Assembly: GCA_024704175.1 (NCBI GenBank)
Contig: CP085629.1
Span: 6,551,001-6,615,000, forward strand
DNA: 64,000 bases
From: Paenibacillus sp. P25
Lineage (GTDB): Bacteria > Bacillota > Bacilli > Paenibacillales > NBRC-103111
Direction: 5' to 3'
Shown: one piece after another, positions 18,186 to 27,714 of the stretch
Layout of the letters: each line of letters starts with the position of its first letter
Numbering within the stretch: the first letter of the stretch is position 1
The notes under the pieces: model-generated
Database searches by the model: none
The model's input: the letters and a program-made list of their open reading frames with translations, nothing else
What the model was told of the DNA's origin: nothing
Made by a program: the position numbers and the translations under genes

Positions 18186-18852
18186 AAGCCTTGACCGGAC
18201 GGATCCCGGCCTGCAGCGGCTGATCGGGCTCATCGACCGGGAGGCGCTGCCCGGGCTGGATATTGCCAGCGAGCATCCGCATCATCCCATCGCCGTGCGC
18301 CGGGTGCCGGAGCCTTGGGTGATCGTCGGCGCGGGCAATTATGCGGTCGTCGTGAGCCATCCCGATTATCCCCGCCAGGTGGTCAAAATTTACGCGCCCG
18401 GGCGGCCCGGCATCGAGGCCGAGGCGGAGGTGTACCGGCGGCTCGGGCGGCACCCCGCTTATTCGGAATGCCACTACTACCGTCCCGAAGGCGGCTACCT
18501 GATCCTGAAGCGGCTCAGCGGCATGACGCTCTATGAATGCTTCCGGCGGGGCATCCCGATTCCGGAGCGGGTGATCGAGGATATCGACGAGGCGCTGGGT
18601 TATGCCCGGAGCCGCGGGCTTCATCCGCACGACGTTCACGGCAAGAACGTGATGATGTCGGACGGGCGCGGTGTGGTGGTCGACGTGTCCGACTTTCTGA
18701 ACCCCGACCCCTGCACCATGTGGCGGGATTTAAAGCGGGCCTACAAGGTGCTGTACCGCCCCTGGGTCCGCCGCATCTCGATTCCCGGCTGGGTGCTCGA
18801 TTCGGTCCGGAGAGGGTACCGGGTGTTCAAGAGGGCCAGACCGCAGCGATGA
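18175..18852 (+). CDS. protein kinase-like phosphotransferase
   Basis: 225 residues from ATG 18175, overlapping the SMP-30 stop. Kinase-fold marks: a nucleotide loop VGAGNYAVVV, a Lys in QVVKIYAP, LHPHDVHGKNVMM matching the HxDxxxxN catalytic loop, and VVDVSDFLN in the position of the DFG motif. It resembles small bacterial Ser/Thr kinase-like proteins of Bacillales. The substrate is not known. Coupling to a lactonase hints at sugar metabolism, but this is only context. Confidence 0.7.
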   Translation: MGDRSLDRTDPGLQRLIGLIDREALPGLDIASEHPHHPIAVRRVPEPWVIVGAGNYAVVVSHPDYPRQVVKIYAPGRPGIEAEAEVYRRLGRHPAYSECHYYRPEGGYLILKRLSGMTLYECFRRGIPIPERVIEDIDEALGYARSRGLHPHDVHGKNVMMSDGRGVVVDVSDFLNPDPCTMWRDLKRAYKVLYRPWVRRISIPGWVLDSVRRGYRVFKRARPQR

Positions 18853-18973
18853 ATTCTTTTGGAAAAACTTGTATGAATTTCTCCTTCCCGTTATGCTGGA
18901 AGCAGCACACATGAAACGGCACCGATTGGTAAAACTAATCCACGTACACGAGAGAAGGAGGCAGCAAGCAACT

Positions 18974-19414
18974 ATGTCCAAAAGCTTAACGGAAGTCCTG
19001 AACACTCAAATCGCCAATTGGAGCCTGCTCTTCATTAAGCTGCACAACTACCATTGGTATGTCAAAGGGCCGCAGTTTTTCACCCTGCACCTCAAATTCG
19101 AGGAGTTTTATACGGAAGCGGCGCTGCATGTGGACAATCTGGCCGAGCGGCTTCTTGCGCTGAAGGGCTCGCCGGTCGCCACGATGCGGGAGATTCTTGA
19201 GAAGGCGACATTGCACGAGGCCTCGGGCAGCGAGAATGCGGAGCAGATGGTCCGGGCGATCGCCGGCGACTTCGGCACGATCATCGGGGAGCTGAAGGAA
19301 GGCATGTCGATTGCGGAGGAAGCCGGCGACGAGACGACCGCCGATATGCTGCTGGCCATTCACAGCTCGCTCGAGAAGCACGTTTGGATGCTGGAGTCGT
19401 TTTTGGGAAAATAA
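18974..19414 (+). CDS. dps: Dps/ferritin-like DNA-protection protein
   Basis: Complete, 146 residues, from ATG 18974 after GAAGGAGGCAGCAAGCAACT. Ferroxidase-site residues are in KLHNYHWYVKGPQFFTLHLK and FEEFYTEAALHVDNLAERLL (the H, D, E pattern of Dps). The protein forms 12-mers that oxidise and store iron and protect DNA from peroxide. In Bacillales such genes are usually under PerR or SigB; no clear PerR box was found. Confidence 0.88.
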   Translation: MSKSLTEVLNTQIANWSLLFIKLHNYHWYVKGPQFFTLHLKFEEFYTEAALHVDNLAERLLALKGSPVATMREILEKATLHEASGSENAEQMVRAIAGDFGTIIGELKEGMSIAEEAGDETTADMLLAIHSSLEKHVWMLESFLGK

Positions 19415-19545
19415 TACGGGACAAGCAGGGAGGCATCGCTGGAGTCGGCGGTGTCTTTTTTGCTGCCCTTAAGCCGTGCTTTTTTAACAGCTGGAGCAAA
19501 TGGGATATAATGGAACAAGGAATATGAGTGAAGGAGGCGTGGAAC

Positions 19546-20822
19546 GTGAGGAAGATGCGAAGAGGTTGGGGGTCGCTGCTGTGCACGGCGCTGGCACTGG
19601 CCGGCTGCGAGCAGGAGGGAAGTACGGGGAAGAAGGGCGGCACCGCTGTGGAAACCTCGGGTGCAGGTGCTCTAGGTGGGGCCGGGAACGGCGCCGGGGC
19701 CGATGCAGGTGCAGGGCAGGGAGCTGGAACAGCCGCGGACCGTCAGGCCGCTTCCGGGCGGAAGCCGGAGACGGAGGCGATCCCCTACCAGCGGGAGGAT
19801 CTGGCGACGGGGCTTACCGTCCCTTGGGAGATCGATTTCGCGCCGGACGGGCGGATCTTCTTCACGGAGCGCTCCGGCAAAGTGCGTGTGATCGAGAAGG
19901 GCAAACTGGTGAGCGAGCCGGTGTACGTGGCGGACGGGGGCTTGTATGCAACAGGGGAGGCGGGGCCGCTGGGTCTAGCACTGGATCCGAATTTTGCCCA
20001 AAACCACTATATCTACATCTACCACTCGTATCTGAAGGGAAATCAGCCGACAAACCGCCTGCTGCGGCTTGTGGAGAGCGGAAACCGGGCCAAGCTGGAC
20101 AAGGTGCTGCTGGACGGGTCGCCGGCAAGCCCTATTCATGACGGCGGGCGGGTCAAGTTCGGTCCGGGCGGCATGCTCTACTTTACGAACGGGGATGCGA
20201 GCTCGCCTTCCGTGGCACAGGATCCGAAGCAATTGGCGGGCAAAATCTTCCGGCTCGCGCCCGGACGGCACGATCCCGGTGGACAATCCTTTTCCCGGCT
20301 CGCCGGTCTATTCGCTCGGCCACCGGAATCCGCAGGGGCTCGCCTGGCGGACCGGGCACGAACCGGATGTACAGCTCGGAGCACGGGCAAACGGCGCACG
20401 ACGAGCTGAACCTCATTGAGCCGGGAGCGAACTACGGGTGGCCGCTGATCGAGGGCGACGAGACGAAGGTGAAGCCCGGCGACGAGAGCAAGCTCGGCCC
20501 GGGACCGCTGCGGACGCCGATCCTGCACAGCGGGAGGGAGACTTGGGCGCCGTCGGGGATCGCGTTCCTGACGAAGGGACCGTGGAAGGGTAGTCTGCTG
20601 ATGGCGAATCTGCGCGGCACGCAGGTGCTCCGGGTGGTTCTGGCCGAGGACGGCCGCTCGGTAAAGACAGTGACGCCGCTCTTCAAAGGGGAGCTCGGGC
20701 GCATCCGGGCGGTGGCTGAAGGGCCGGACGGCTCCGTGTACCTGCTGACGAACAACCGGGACGGCAGGGGAGAACCGAGACCGGGCGACGACCGGATCGT
20801 CCGGCTGACGCCGGCTTTTTAG
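19546..20822 (+). CDS. PQQ-dependent sugar dehydrogenase-type lipoprotein (frame breaks)
   Basis: The GTG at 19546 is favoured, 8 bases after AAGGAGG. A lipobox (ALALAGC) is followed by about 50 Gly/Ala-rich linker residues, then the six-bladed propeller: TGLTVPWEIDFAPDGRIFF, PIHDGGRVKFGPGGMLYF, LGHRNPQGLAW and NYGWPLIEGDE. Frame breaks lie near 20262 and 20350-20370. This is the glucose/sorbosone dehydrogenase (GSDH) family, anchored outside the membrane. Firmicutes rarely make PQQ, so the cofactor and true reaction are open. Confidence 0.82.
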
Positions 20823-21010
20823 CGCGAAATCCGCAAAGATTCCCGGCGCCTGCGGACACCGCCCGATTGCTAGTTTCATAGAATAGAGTAAGCAACGGGT
20901 TCATTGGCGGCGACTGCGGCAAAAGGCACACCTTCTCCTGCTCGCCGGGCGCAGCAGGCTTACAGGGCCGATATCCGCACGGCCGCCGCCCGGGCAAAGG
21001 AGGGATCTTT

Positions 21011-21286
21011 ATGGATGAAGAAAAGAAAGAAGGTGAGAGGCTGATCAAAGTGGAGACGCGTCTGGAAAATATCGAAGTGGCCGTGACCCGGATGGAAGAG
21101 AAGCTGGACAAATGGCACGACAGCTACGTGACCCGGATCGAAGTGACTGAGATGCTCCGGGCCCGCGATGAGAAAATCGCCCGTCTGGAGAAGGAAAAGA
21201 TGGCGGAAAAGCAGAGCTATCCGAGCTGGCTTAATGTGATTATCGCGATTGCCGCGCTGCTGGTAGCTTGGTTTCATGGCAAATAA
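21011..21286 (+). CDS. XhlA-like coiled coil plus membrane helix protein
   Basis: 91 residues, complete. The charged N-terminus has heptads (LIKVETRLENIEVAVTRMEE; DEKIARLEKEKMAEKQ); a C-terminal helix (WLNVIIAIAALLVAWFHGK) anchors it. The layout matches XhlA-type proteins, which assist holins in prophages; no phage genes are nearby, so it may be a domesticated or unrelated look-alike. A weak GC-rich hairpin and T run follow at 21290-21320. Confidence 0.55.
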   Translation: MDEEKKEGERLIKVETRLENIEVAVTRMEEKLDKWHDSYVTRIEVTEMLRARDEKIARLEKEKMAEKQSYPSWLNVIIAIAALLVAWFHGK

Positions 21287-21392
21287 GACCGGGCCGGAGG
21301 GCGCGGTTCGTTTTTTTTCGGGGAGCGGTCCGGTATAATGGGGTATAAAACCGTGTGCTAACGCACGGACGAAATGGAGCATAGGAACCAAG

Positions 21393-22584
21393 ATGCAGGA
21401 AATCCGGGAAATCATCGAACGAATGACGGCGGAAGCCTTATTGATACAAGCTACACTCAGCCAGGTGCGGAAGAAGGAGCCGGACGGCTGCAGCAAGGTG
21501 ACGGTGAAGCCTGTGGAGCTGAAGGGGGAGCGGCTGTACCAGTTCAGCTCCTACTGCGGGCCGAAGGTGTTTCACGAGAACCTGACGCCGCAGCAAACGG
21601 CGGAGAAGCTGCTCCGGTCGCTGGAGGAGCAGTTCCGGCAGGCGCCGCTGCAGACGGCAGAGGCGGATTATCAGGTGCTCATCAGCAAGAAGGGGAAAGC
21701 AGGCGTGCTGAAGAAGCCCCCAACCAAGAAGGCGGCGGTGACGCTGGAGCACAACCGGCGCAAAAATTACACGCTCGAGGAGGGGCGGCCGGTTCCTTTT
21801 CTGGTGGAGCTTGGGATCATGAATGCGGAGGGCAAGGTGCTGGCGAAGAGGTACGATAAGTTCCGCCAGATCAACCGGTTCGTCGAGCTGATCGCCGATG
21901 TGACGCCGCATCTCGAGCGAGGGCGGACGCTGAATATCGTTGACTTCGGTCTGCGGCAAGTCCTATCTAACCTTTGCGATGTATCACTATCTGAAGGAGG
22001 TGCAGGGCTTCGACATCCGCGTGATCGGGCTGGATCTGAAGGAAGACGTCATTGCCCACTGCGCGTCGCTGGCGGACAAGTTCGGTTACCGCGACCTGCA
22101 ATTTCTCGTCGGCGATATTGCCGAATACAAGGGGCTGGAGCGCGTCGATATGGTCGTGACGCTGCATGCCTGCGATACGGCGACCGATGCGGCGCTGGAG
22201 AAGGCGGTGCGCTGGGGCGCAGACGTCATTCTGTCCGTCCCCTGCTGCCAGCATGAGCTGTTCCGGCAGGTGGAGAGCGAGGTGCTGGGTCCGCTGCTGC
22301 AGCACGGCATTCTGAAGGAGCGCTTCTCCGCGCTCGCCACCGATGCGATTCGCGCCAAACTGCTCGATATCGTCGGGTACAAGACGCAGTTGCTGGAGTT
22401 TATCGACATGGAGCATACGCCGAAGAACATCCTGATCCGCGCGGTCAAAGGGAAGCCGCAGGCGGCCAAGGACCGGACGAAGCTGGTGCAGGGCTACGAG
22501 GCGTTCCGCGATTTCCTGCATGCGGAGCCGTATCTGGAGCGCGCGCTGGCGGACCGGCTGAAGCCGCTGTTTGCCGAAGTTTAA
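21393..22584 (+). CDS. SAM-dependent methyltransferase, Methyltransf_32 type (frame break)
   Basis: About 397 residues. The N-terminal 180 residues are a family-specific domain (FSSYCGPKVFHENLTPQQTA). A frame break near 21950 disrupts the SAM motif I, which reads NIVDFG then CGKSYLTFAMYHYL in the other frame. Later motifs are VIGLDLKEDVI, VTLHACDTATDAALEKAV and ILSVPCCQHEL, typical of the RNA-methyltransferase-like group. The methyl acceptor is not known. Confidence 0.8.
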
Positions 22585-22692
22585 CCGGGGCGGGATTTCT
22601 GTAAGCAACCGGTAGTTTCGACTAAGCGGGTGAGCGGGTGCAGGCGGGGAAGCCGGTGTACTCGCAGAATCTGCGGCATGGAGGTGACGGAC

Positions 22693-23240
22693 TTGGATGA
22701 AGCAAAAGGCCAGGTAACGGGGTCGCCACCGGTGGCGACGGAGGGCGCCGGGTCGCTGGTGCTGGGATCGATGCCGGGAGAGGCGTCATTGAAGCTGCAG
22801 CAGTATTACGGGCATCCGCGGAATCATTTTTGGCGGCTCCTGTATGCTCTGCTGGAAGGCGGGGAGCCCCCGGCGGATTACGGGGAACGCCTGCGCTTTG
22901 CACAGTCCCGCGGCATCGCCTTATGGGACGTGCTCCGCGCATGCGAGAGGCAGGGAAGCCTCGATTCGGCCATCCGGAAGCCGGAGACGAACGATTTTAC
23001 CGCGTTATTCCGGCAGTATCCAGGTATACGTTGCGTCTTCTTCAATGGAACGGCCGCGGCCGACTTTTACCGGCGGCATGTCTTTCGCCGTCCTTGGAAG
23101 GGCCTGCCGTTACGTACACCGTGCTTCCTTCGTCCAGCCCGGCCCGGGCTATGTCGTTCGAAGCCAAGCTGAAAGCCTGGCGGCCGCTGCGCGAAGCTTG
23201 GGAGGCGCAAGGCCGACCAGGCTCAGGCTTCTCCGGCTAG
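22693..23240 (+). CDS. family-6-type hypoxanthine/uracil DNA glycosylase (frame breaks)
   Basis: TTG at 22693 follows GGAGGTG; an ATG at 22678 lacks a site. UDG-fold motifs are VLGSMPGEASLKLQQYYGHP and NHFWRLLYALLEGG, then GIALWDVLRACERQGSLDSA and VFFNGTAAADFY. Near 23105-23140 the frame changes, and the tail LPSSSPARAMSFEAKLKAWR matches the usual C-terminal motif (LPSSSPA). It excises deaminated bases. The 3' end overlaps the convergent gene at 23149 by about 90 bases. Confidence 0.78.
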
Positions 23241-24160
23241 GTTGCCGGAACCGGCTGTACCGCATCTCAAACTTGGCCCGGCTCTCCGCATCGCCAAATG
23301 GCGCGCTCCCCGAGAGCCAAAGCTTGCCGAGCCAAAACAGCGAGAGCAGCTTACAGGAGGCGCTGTATCTCCGGCGTTCCGCCTCTGAAAGGGCAAACGT
23401 TTCCATGAACGCGTCCCATGACTTCCGATCCGTTCCGAGGGACTGCGGATGCTCCGTCAAGTCGGCCAGATCATACGCCTTATCGCTCCACCCTGCATAC
23501 TCAAAATCGATCAAGTAAAGCCGCTCTCCATCCCACAGGCAGTTAGCCAAGTTCGGGTCGCCGCGCATAAACACGCGTTTGGCAGGTTCTTCCGACAGAT
23601 GTAGAGCTTCTTTACTTGCGAGCCGAGCGATCGCTTCCGTGTAAGCCTCTTGAAGAACACCGGAGAAACGCCCGCCATTTACGCCTTCATAGAAAGCTCT
23701 AGCCCGGCCAAGCATCTGAGCGGCATTGCAGTGAACCGGCCCGATGTCGGCTCCGTCCGGCTTCAGGGCATACAGCACGTGCAAACGATCGCGCAGCAGT
23801 TCAAGCCGCTTCCCCGTGGGCGCTTGATGGCCCAAGCCTTCGCCTTGCACATATTCCATCACCACGAACTTCTCGGGCCCGTGCTCAAAGAACTCCATAG
23901 GCTTCGGGGTAAACCTGACCCCTTGTCGCTTTCAAATAATGAAGTACAGCCCATTCCTTCTCGGCCCGGCGGCAGGGATTGTTCTTGTACCGCTTAATGC
24001 ATAATCGGCCGCAGTTCCCGGTATAGAGATAGACGGCGTTGTTCCGTCCTCCATGTAGTTCTTGCAGTCCGGTATGTTCAGCCCGTTCCCCACTGCAGAT
24101 CCACTTAATGATTTGTTCCAACCGCAAAATCGGATCCCCATCCCTTCGAAATCCTATCAT
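23149..24160 (-). CDS. aminoglycoside/choline phosphotransferase-like protein (frame break)
   Basis: N-terminal lobe: ELHGGRNNAVYLYTGNCGRL and CIKRYKNN (nucleotide loop and Lys). A frame break near 23895-23905 leads to FVVMEYVQGEGLGHQ (hinge), then FMRGDPNLANCLWDGERLYL and IDFEYAGWSDKAYDLADLTE, matching the catalytic loop and metal-binding Asp. The catalytic-loop His is Arg (RGD for HGD). About 336 residues. The substrate is unknown; similar proteins phosphorylate choline, sugars or antibiotics. Confidence 0.75.
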
Positions 24161-24227
24161 TTATCCATACCCCTGCCTGCCTGTTCGCATATATTAATGA
24201 GAGAATGTCCAAGGGAGGTGAAATCCA

Positions 24228-24664
24228 TGACACGTATTCTGGACGCCAGAACTTCGCAAAATGCAACTACGTTTGCCTCGATTTCGGATACTTTTTCATT
24301 TGATCCGGTTTTTTTCGCTCAAGTTGGCCTCAACTGCATCAACCCTGCCGGAAACATTCGTGTGCAATTTACGGTGACTTCGACGGTTACGATTCCGGCA
24401 GAATCGGGTTCCATCGCCGTCATTATCGATATTGTCCGTGGAACGCTTCCGACGGATCAACTGGTGTATTCCGCCGCTTTTATAGAGCCGAACAGTGCGA
24501 CAGCTGTGACCCGCGCTTTTACCGTGACGGGATCGGAGTTTGACATCCCGGCGCCTGCTTCCAATGAACTCGTGTATACCGCTTTTATCCGATGCCCTGA
24601 TGCCGTGACGTTGACCCGGAATGGCCCCGAGAGCTTCAACGCCATTGCTTTTAGCGATGATTAG
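24228..24664 (+). CDS. beta-rich hypothetical, spore-surface-like
   Basis: Complete, 145 residues, with AAGGGAGGTGAAATCC before ATG 24228. The protein is rich in Thr, Ser, Val, Ile and Ala in alternating beta-type patterns (VQFTVTSTVTIPAESGSIAV, AVTRAFTVTGSEFDIPAPAS), with no signal peptide or membrane helix. It resembles small exosporium or coat-associated beta-sandwich proteins of Bacillales by composition only. It is monocistronic with a terminator. Confidence 0.55.
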
Positions 24665-24699
24665 ATCAATGCCCCGGAAATGGCTGAAGCGAAGGAAAG

Positions 24700-24736
24700 A
24701 AGGCTTTGGCGTTGGATCAACGTCAAAGCCTTTTTT
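24700..24736 (+). terminator. intrinsic terminator
   Basis: AAGGCTTTGGCG pairs with CGTCAAAGCCTT, loop about 8 bases, followed by TTTTTT. It ends the 24228-24664 gene. Confidence 0.8.
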
Positions 24737-24753
24737 GGAGGGTGGGAAAGGGA

Positions 24754-25152
24754 TCAATTCGACGGAAGGTTAAGCTCTTTGCGAAGTCGCCTGACGGTCC
24801 TTTCCTTTTTCCGATAAGATTCCATTTCTTTTTCGAACCGGGCGATTTTTTGTTGAACCGCTTCGGCTTGTTTTAAATAAACAGGATTCTGTTCCCTGGC
24901 CGCCCGCTCCTTAAGTTCCACTACCCCGTCCTTCATCCCGAGGATGTAGGAACCCAATTGGTTTTCGAAATGTAATTCATCATCCGGATCGGATTCTCTT
25001 CGTAATTGTTCGATTTCGAGATCGAGCTTTTTGAGCTTTTGTCCTTCGGCTGCAACGGCATCCGCTTCTTCCTGGGTCTGATTCGGCATCTCAGAAAAAT
25101 GTTTAAGGCCGACAGCGAACTCGGCCTCCAATTGCGCGAGTTTTCCGGACAA
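24754..25152 (-). CDS. coiled-coil hypothetical, start uncertain
   Basis: 132 residues from a TTG at 25152. Nearly all helical and charged, with heptads (KLKKLDLEIEQLRRESDPDD; AEAVQQKIARFEKEMESYRK). The same frame stays open upstream for about 20 codons and reads KYCPDGNTVCLTGLGIFHTT, which looks coding but has no start before a stop; GGAGGGG stands further upstream near 25246. A lost base there would give a longer protein with a Cys-x6-Cys head. Function unknown. Confidence 0.55.
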   Translation of the reverse strand: MSGKLAQLEAEFAVGLKHFSEMPNQTQEEADAVAAEGQKLKKLDLEIEQLRRESDPDDELHFENQLGSYILGMKDGVVELKERAAREQNPVYLKQAEAVQQKIARFEKEMESYRKKERTVRRLRKELNLPSN

Positions 25153-25260
25153 ATCTATGTTTGCAAACGACGTGGTATGAAAAATGCCGAGTCCGGTTAG
25201 ACATACGGTGTTGCCATCAGGGCAATACTTTTATGAATCGGTATCCCCTCCGGTTTCGTT

Positions 25261-25641
25261 TTAATCCAGCAGTGTGATCCTCGAAACGATTCGGGCCCGC
25301 TTGGTCAGCGCAATCTCGACGGCCTGCCCCGGCTCCAATGCAATGATGGGCTTCCTGAACTTGAAGGTCTGCTCTTTGCCGTTAGCCTTTGCAATCCGGA
25401 TCTCGCGCTCTCCGGCGTATACGATGATCCCCGTCAGCTTGATTTCATCACGGTAAATGAGATCAAGACCGATGACAACCGCAATCCCGAGGAACACGAG
25501 CAGGGTACAGGAGAAGATAAAAATAAATACCGGGGGCCGTCCGTAATACATATGAACAAAAAGCTGCACTCCGCTGATCAGGGCATTACCGGTGCACAGC
25601 AGCAGAGAAATGACCAATGACCTGACCCACCGGAAGCTCAT
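25261..25641 (-). CDS. small two-helix membrane protein coupled to Nudix gene
   Basis: 126 residues. Its ATG (25639-25641) overlaps the TGA of the Nudix gene as ATGA, so the two are translationally coupled. Two membrane helices (LVISLLLCTGNALISGVQLF; VFIFIFSCTLLVFLGIAVVI) are followed by a 60-residue beta-rich soluble domain (IIVYAGEREIRIAKANGKEQ, ALEPGQAVEIAL). No known family. Confidence 0.65.
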   Translation of the reverse strand: MSFRWVRSLVISLLLCTGNALISGVQLFVHMYYGRPPVFIFIFSCTLLVFLGIAVVIGLDLIYRDEIKLTGIIVYAGEREIRIAKANGKEQTFKFRKPIIALEPGQAVEIALTKRARIVSRITLLD

Positions 25642-26628
25642 GCGCGGACTCCCCTGGGGAAGATGCGGGACTCTTCCGTCTCCTCCGCAAGCTCCCTCGA
25701 CTCAAAATCCGTCATTCGCCCTCCGCGAAACGTGCAAAAATGCTCGAAGCGGCGGCTGTCTCCCAGCAGCTTCGGCAGGTACTTCGGGATATTCGAGGCC
25801 ACGCCTTTATTGTCCGGATGAAGGATCCAGTCGATTTTCTTCCAATCCAGGAGGCCTTCCTCGGTTGGCCTCGGGGTCGTAAATTCCAGCTCTTCCTCGA
25901 CTTCGGCGAGGTAAGCATACATGCCTCCGAAATAGCTGTCATCGACCTGCCAGGTGACCATGCCTTTAAAAACAACCGAGCGGGGGACTAACCCCGTCTC
26001 TTCGGCAATTTCGCGCAGCACCGACTCCTTCGGCGATTCGCCGGGCTCGATTTTGCCTCCGACTCCGTTCCACGCCCCCATCCACGGAGCACGTTCCCGG
26101 TTCAAGAGCAGAATCTCATCGTTCCTCCGTATAAAACAAATCGTATACTTGATCGTCATCTCGGGTTTCACCTGTTCTCTGGTAGGATAAGGGACTTTGC
26201 GGAGCAGTTCATCAATGAAATAAAATAACACGGCCCCGAGCATACCGTAAAGATTAAATCCGCTCAGCTCGAGCAGGTCGTCCATTCTTCCTTCGGAAAT
26301 CACGAGCAGGAAGACGGTGAAGATCAAGAAGCCGCCAAACATATACAAACCCGTATGGAGCAGTGTAGAAAGGGTGGCGCCCTTATTCACGATCCGGGTC
26401 CGCCGGAAGAACGCATCGACGAGCAGCGAATAGGGAACGCCCCCCAGAAGGAACACCGGTGCACTGTACAGCAGATAAACCGCCGCCAGTCCGGAAAAGG
26501 ACCAATAAATCACGCCCGGTCGCTGCTCGGACAAAGGCGTATACACGGCCCAGGCCATCGCTATAGATAAAAGTAAGCTGGAAACGAAGGCTCGCGGTGA
26601 TTTTCCGCACAATCGTATACGGCTCCAT
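25638..26628 (-). CDS. membrane-anchored Nudix hydrolase (frame break)
   Basis: About 330 residues. The start at 26628 (MEPYTIVRKITASLRF, after GAGGAAGGAGCG) is in another frame; the break is near 26575-26590. Residues 20-150 hold four membrane helices (SIAMAWAVYTPL, WSFSGLAAVYLLYSAPVFLL, MFGGFLIFTVFLLVI, YGMLGAVLFYFIDELL). From about 160 a Nudix domain follows: GVGGKIEPGESPKESVLREI then AEETGL, the full GX5EX7REUXEEXGU box. Nudix enzymes split nucleoside diphosphate-X compounds; an N-terminal membrane domain is unusual. Confidence 0.78.
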
Positions 26629-26780
26629 GCTTGGGACGCTCCTTCCTCGGGGGCTCATCGCCTGTCCAGACATTTGAAATAATTGGTAATTATTAGACGC
26701 GAAAAAGGAGAGAATGGTTGCGGTATTTTGGGAGGAAGATCTCGATCCCATTAAAAAAGGACGCCGGCGGCGCCCTTTCC

Positions 26781-26939
26781 TCATGGCTCTTCTTTCTTGT
26801 GCTTCTTGATCGCTCCGACCAGATTTACGGTCGATTTCGTGGCGTTCAGCGTATCGTTCACGAACTCCATATCCTGGTTCTCGGCTTCCATGTCCGCGGT
26901 GCCTTCATAGTTGCCTTGGTGCTTCGCGTTTTCCGACAT
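26781..26939 (-). CDS. 52-residue charged hypothetical
   Basis: Starts ATG 26939 with AAGGAGGAAGTCTC. The sequence (MSENAKHQGNYEGTADMEAE, then NQDMEFVNDTLNATKSTVNL, VGAIKKHKKEEP) is hydrophilic with a Lys-rich end. Size and ribosome site support a real gene, likely a small soluble or spore protein; no family recognised. Confidence 0.6.
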   Translation of the reverse strand: MSENAKHQGNYEGTADMEAENQDMEFVNDTLNATKSTVNLVGAIKKHKKEEP

Positions 26940-27084
26940 GAGACTTCCTCCTTCCGTGGTTCCTGCTTCCTTCTATAACCTGCGCACCGCGGTGGCAAAA
27001 TATTCTTCGCCGGTGGATTACGGCCCCGCCGCCTTGGTATACTAAACCAAAGGAATGACATCGGTTAAAAGGAGGTCGGGGAGC

Positions 27085-27615
27085 ATGGCCCGGGATAATA
27101 TTCAAGTACCGTACGGCTACGAAATGCCGAAATCCGGCCAAGGGGAACGGGGAAGCTTATGGATCTACGACAGCTTCGAGGGCTATACGATGCCGCGACT
27201 GGAGAAGGTGCTTCGGCTGACGGAGGAGCGGAGCATCGCAAGAGCGATATTTTACCCGCTGCATGAAGAGACGGTGCGCCGGATGGACCGGCATTCCGTT
27301 GCGCCTTATTACGCCAGAACGGATGCGCTGCGCGGGCCGCTGGAGGATTCCGGCACGGACGTGGACTGGACGATCGAGGCCTTTGAAGGCAAGCGGAAAA
27401 AGTACACGCCGATCGACACCGCCCTTCGCTTCCTGGAGGAGAAATACGAGAAGCCGCATTTTGTTTATATGACGGACTTCATGGCGAATTTGTTCGCGGG
27501 ATATGATTCGTTTGGGCCCTGGATTAAGAAGGTGCGCCTGTTCATCGCAGCCGAAACCGGGCTTCAGCCGCATCCCAAGCTCGAGGCGTATGGAAACCGC
27601 TGGGAGCGATTGTAA
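27085..27615 (+). CDS. conserved hypothetical
   Basis: Complete, 176 residues, AAAAGGAGGTCGGGGAGC before ATG 27085. Soluble, mixed alpha/beta, with motifs RGSLWIYDSFEGYTMPRLEK, FYPLHEETVRRMDRHSVAPY and FVYMTDFMANLFAGYDSFGP. No catalytic signature is evident. Probably a Paenibacillus-type protein of unknown function. Confidence 0.65.
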   Translation: MARDNIQVPYGYEMPKSGQGERGSLWIYDSFEGYTMPRLEKVLRLTEERSIARAIFYPLHEETVRRMDRHSVAPYYARTDALRGPLEDSGTDVDWTIEAFEGKRKKYTPIDTALRFLEEKYEKPHFVYMTDFMANLFAGYDSFGPWIKKVRLFIAAETGLQPHPKLEAYGNRWERL

Positions 27616-27714
27616 CCGGGGTGCCCCCAAAAACCGGCGATAAATGCGAACCCTATAGTAACTCTTTCACCATAGAGACGGCCGGGTAAGACCGCGCTGA
27701 ACGGAGGGAAACGC

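Noticed and set aside
21011..21286. Prophage region around the XhlA-like gene
   Set aside because: No holin, lysin, tail or integrase genes on either side.
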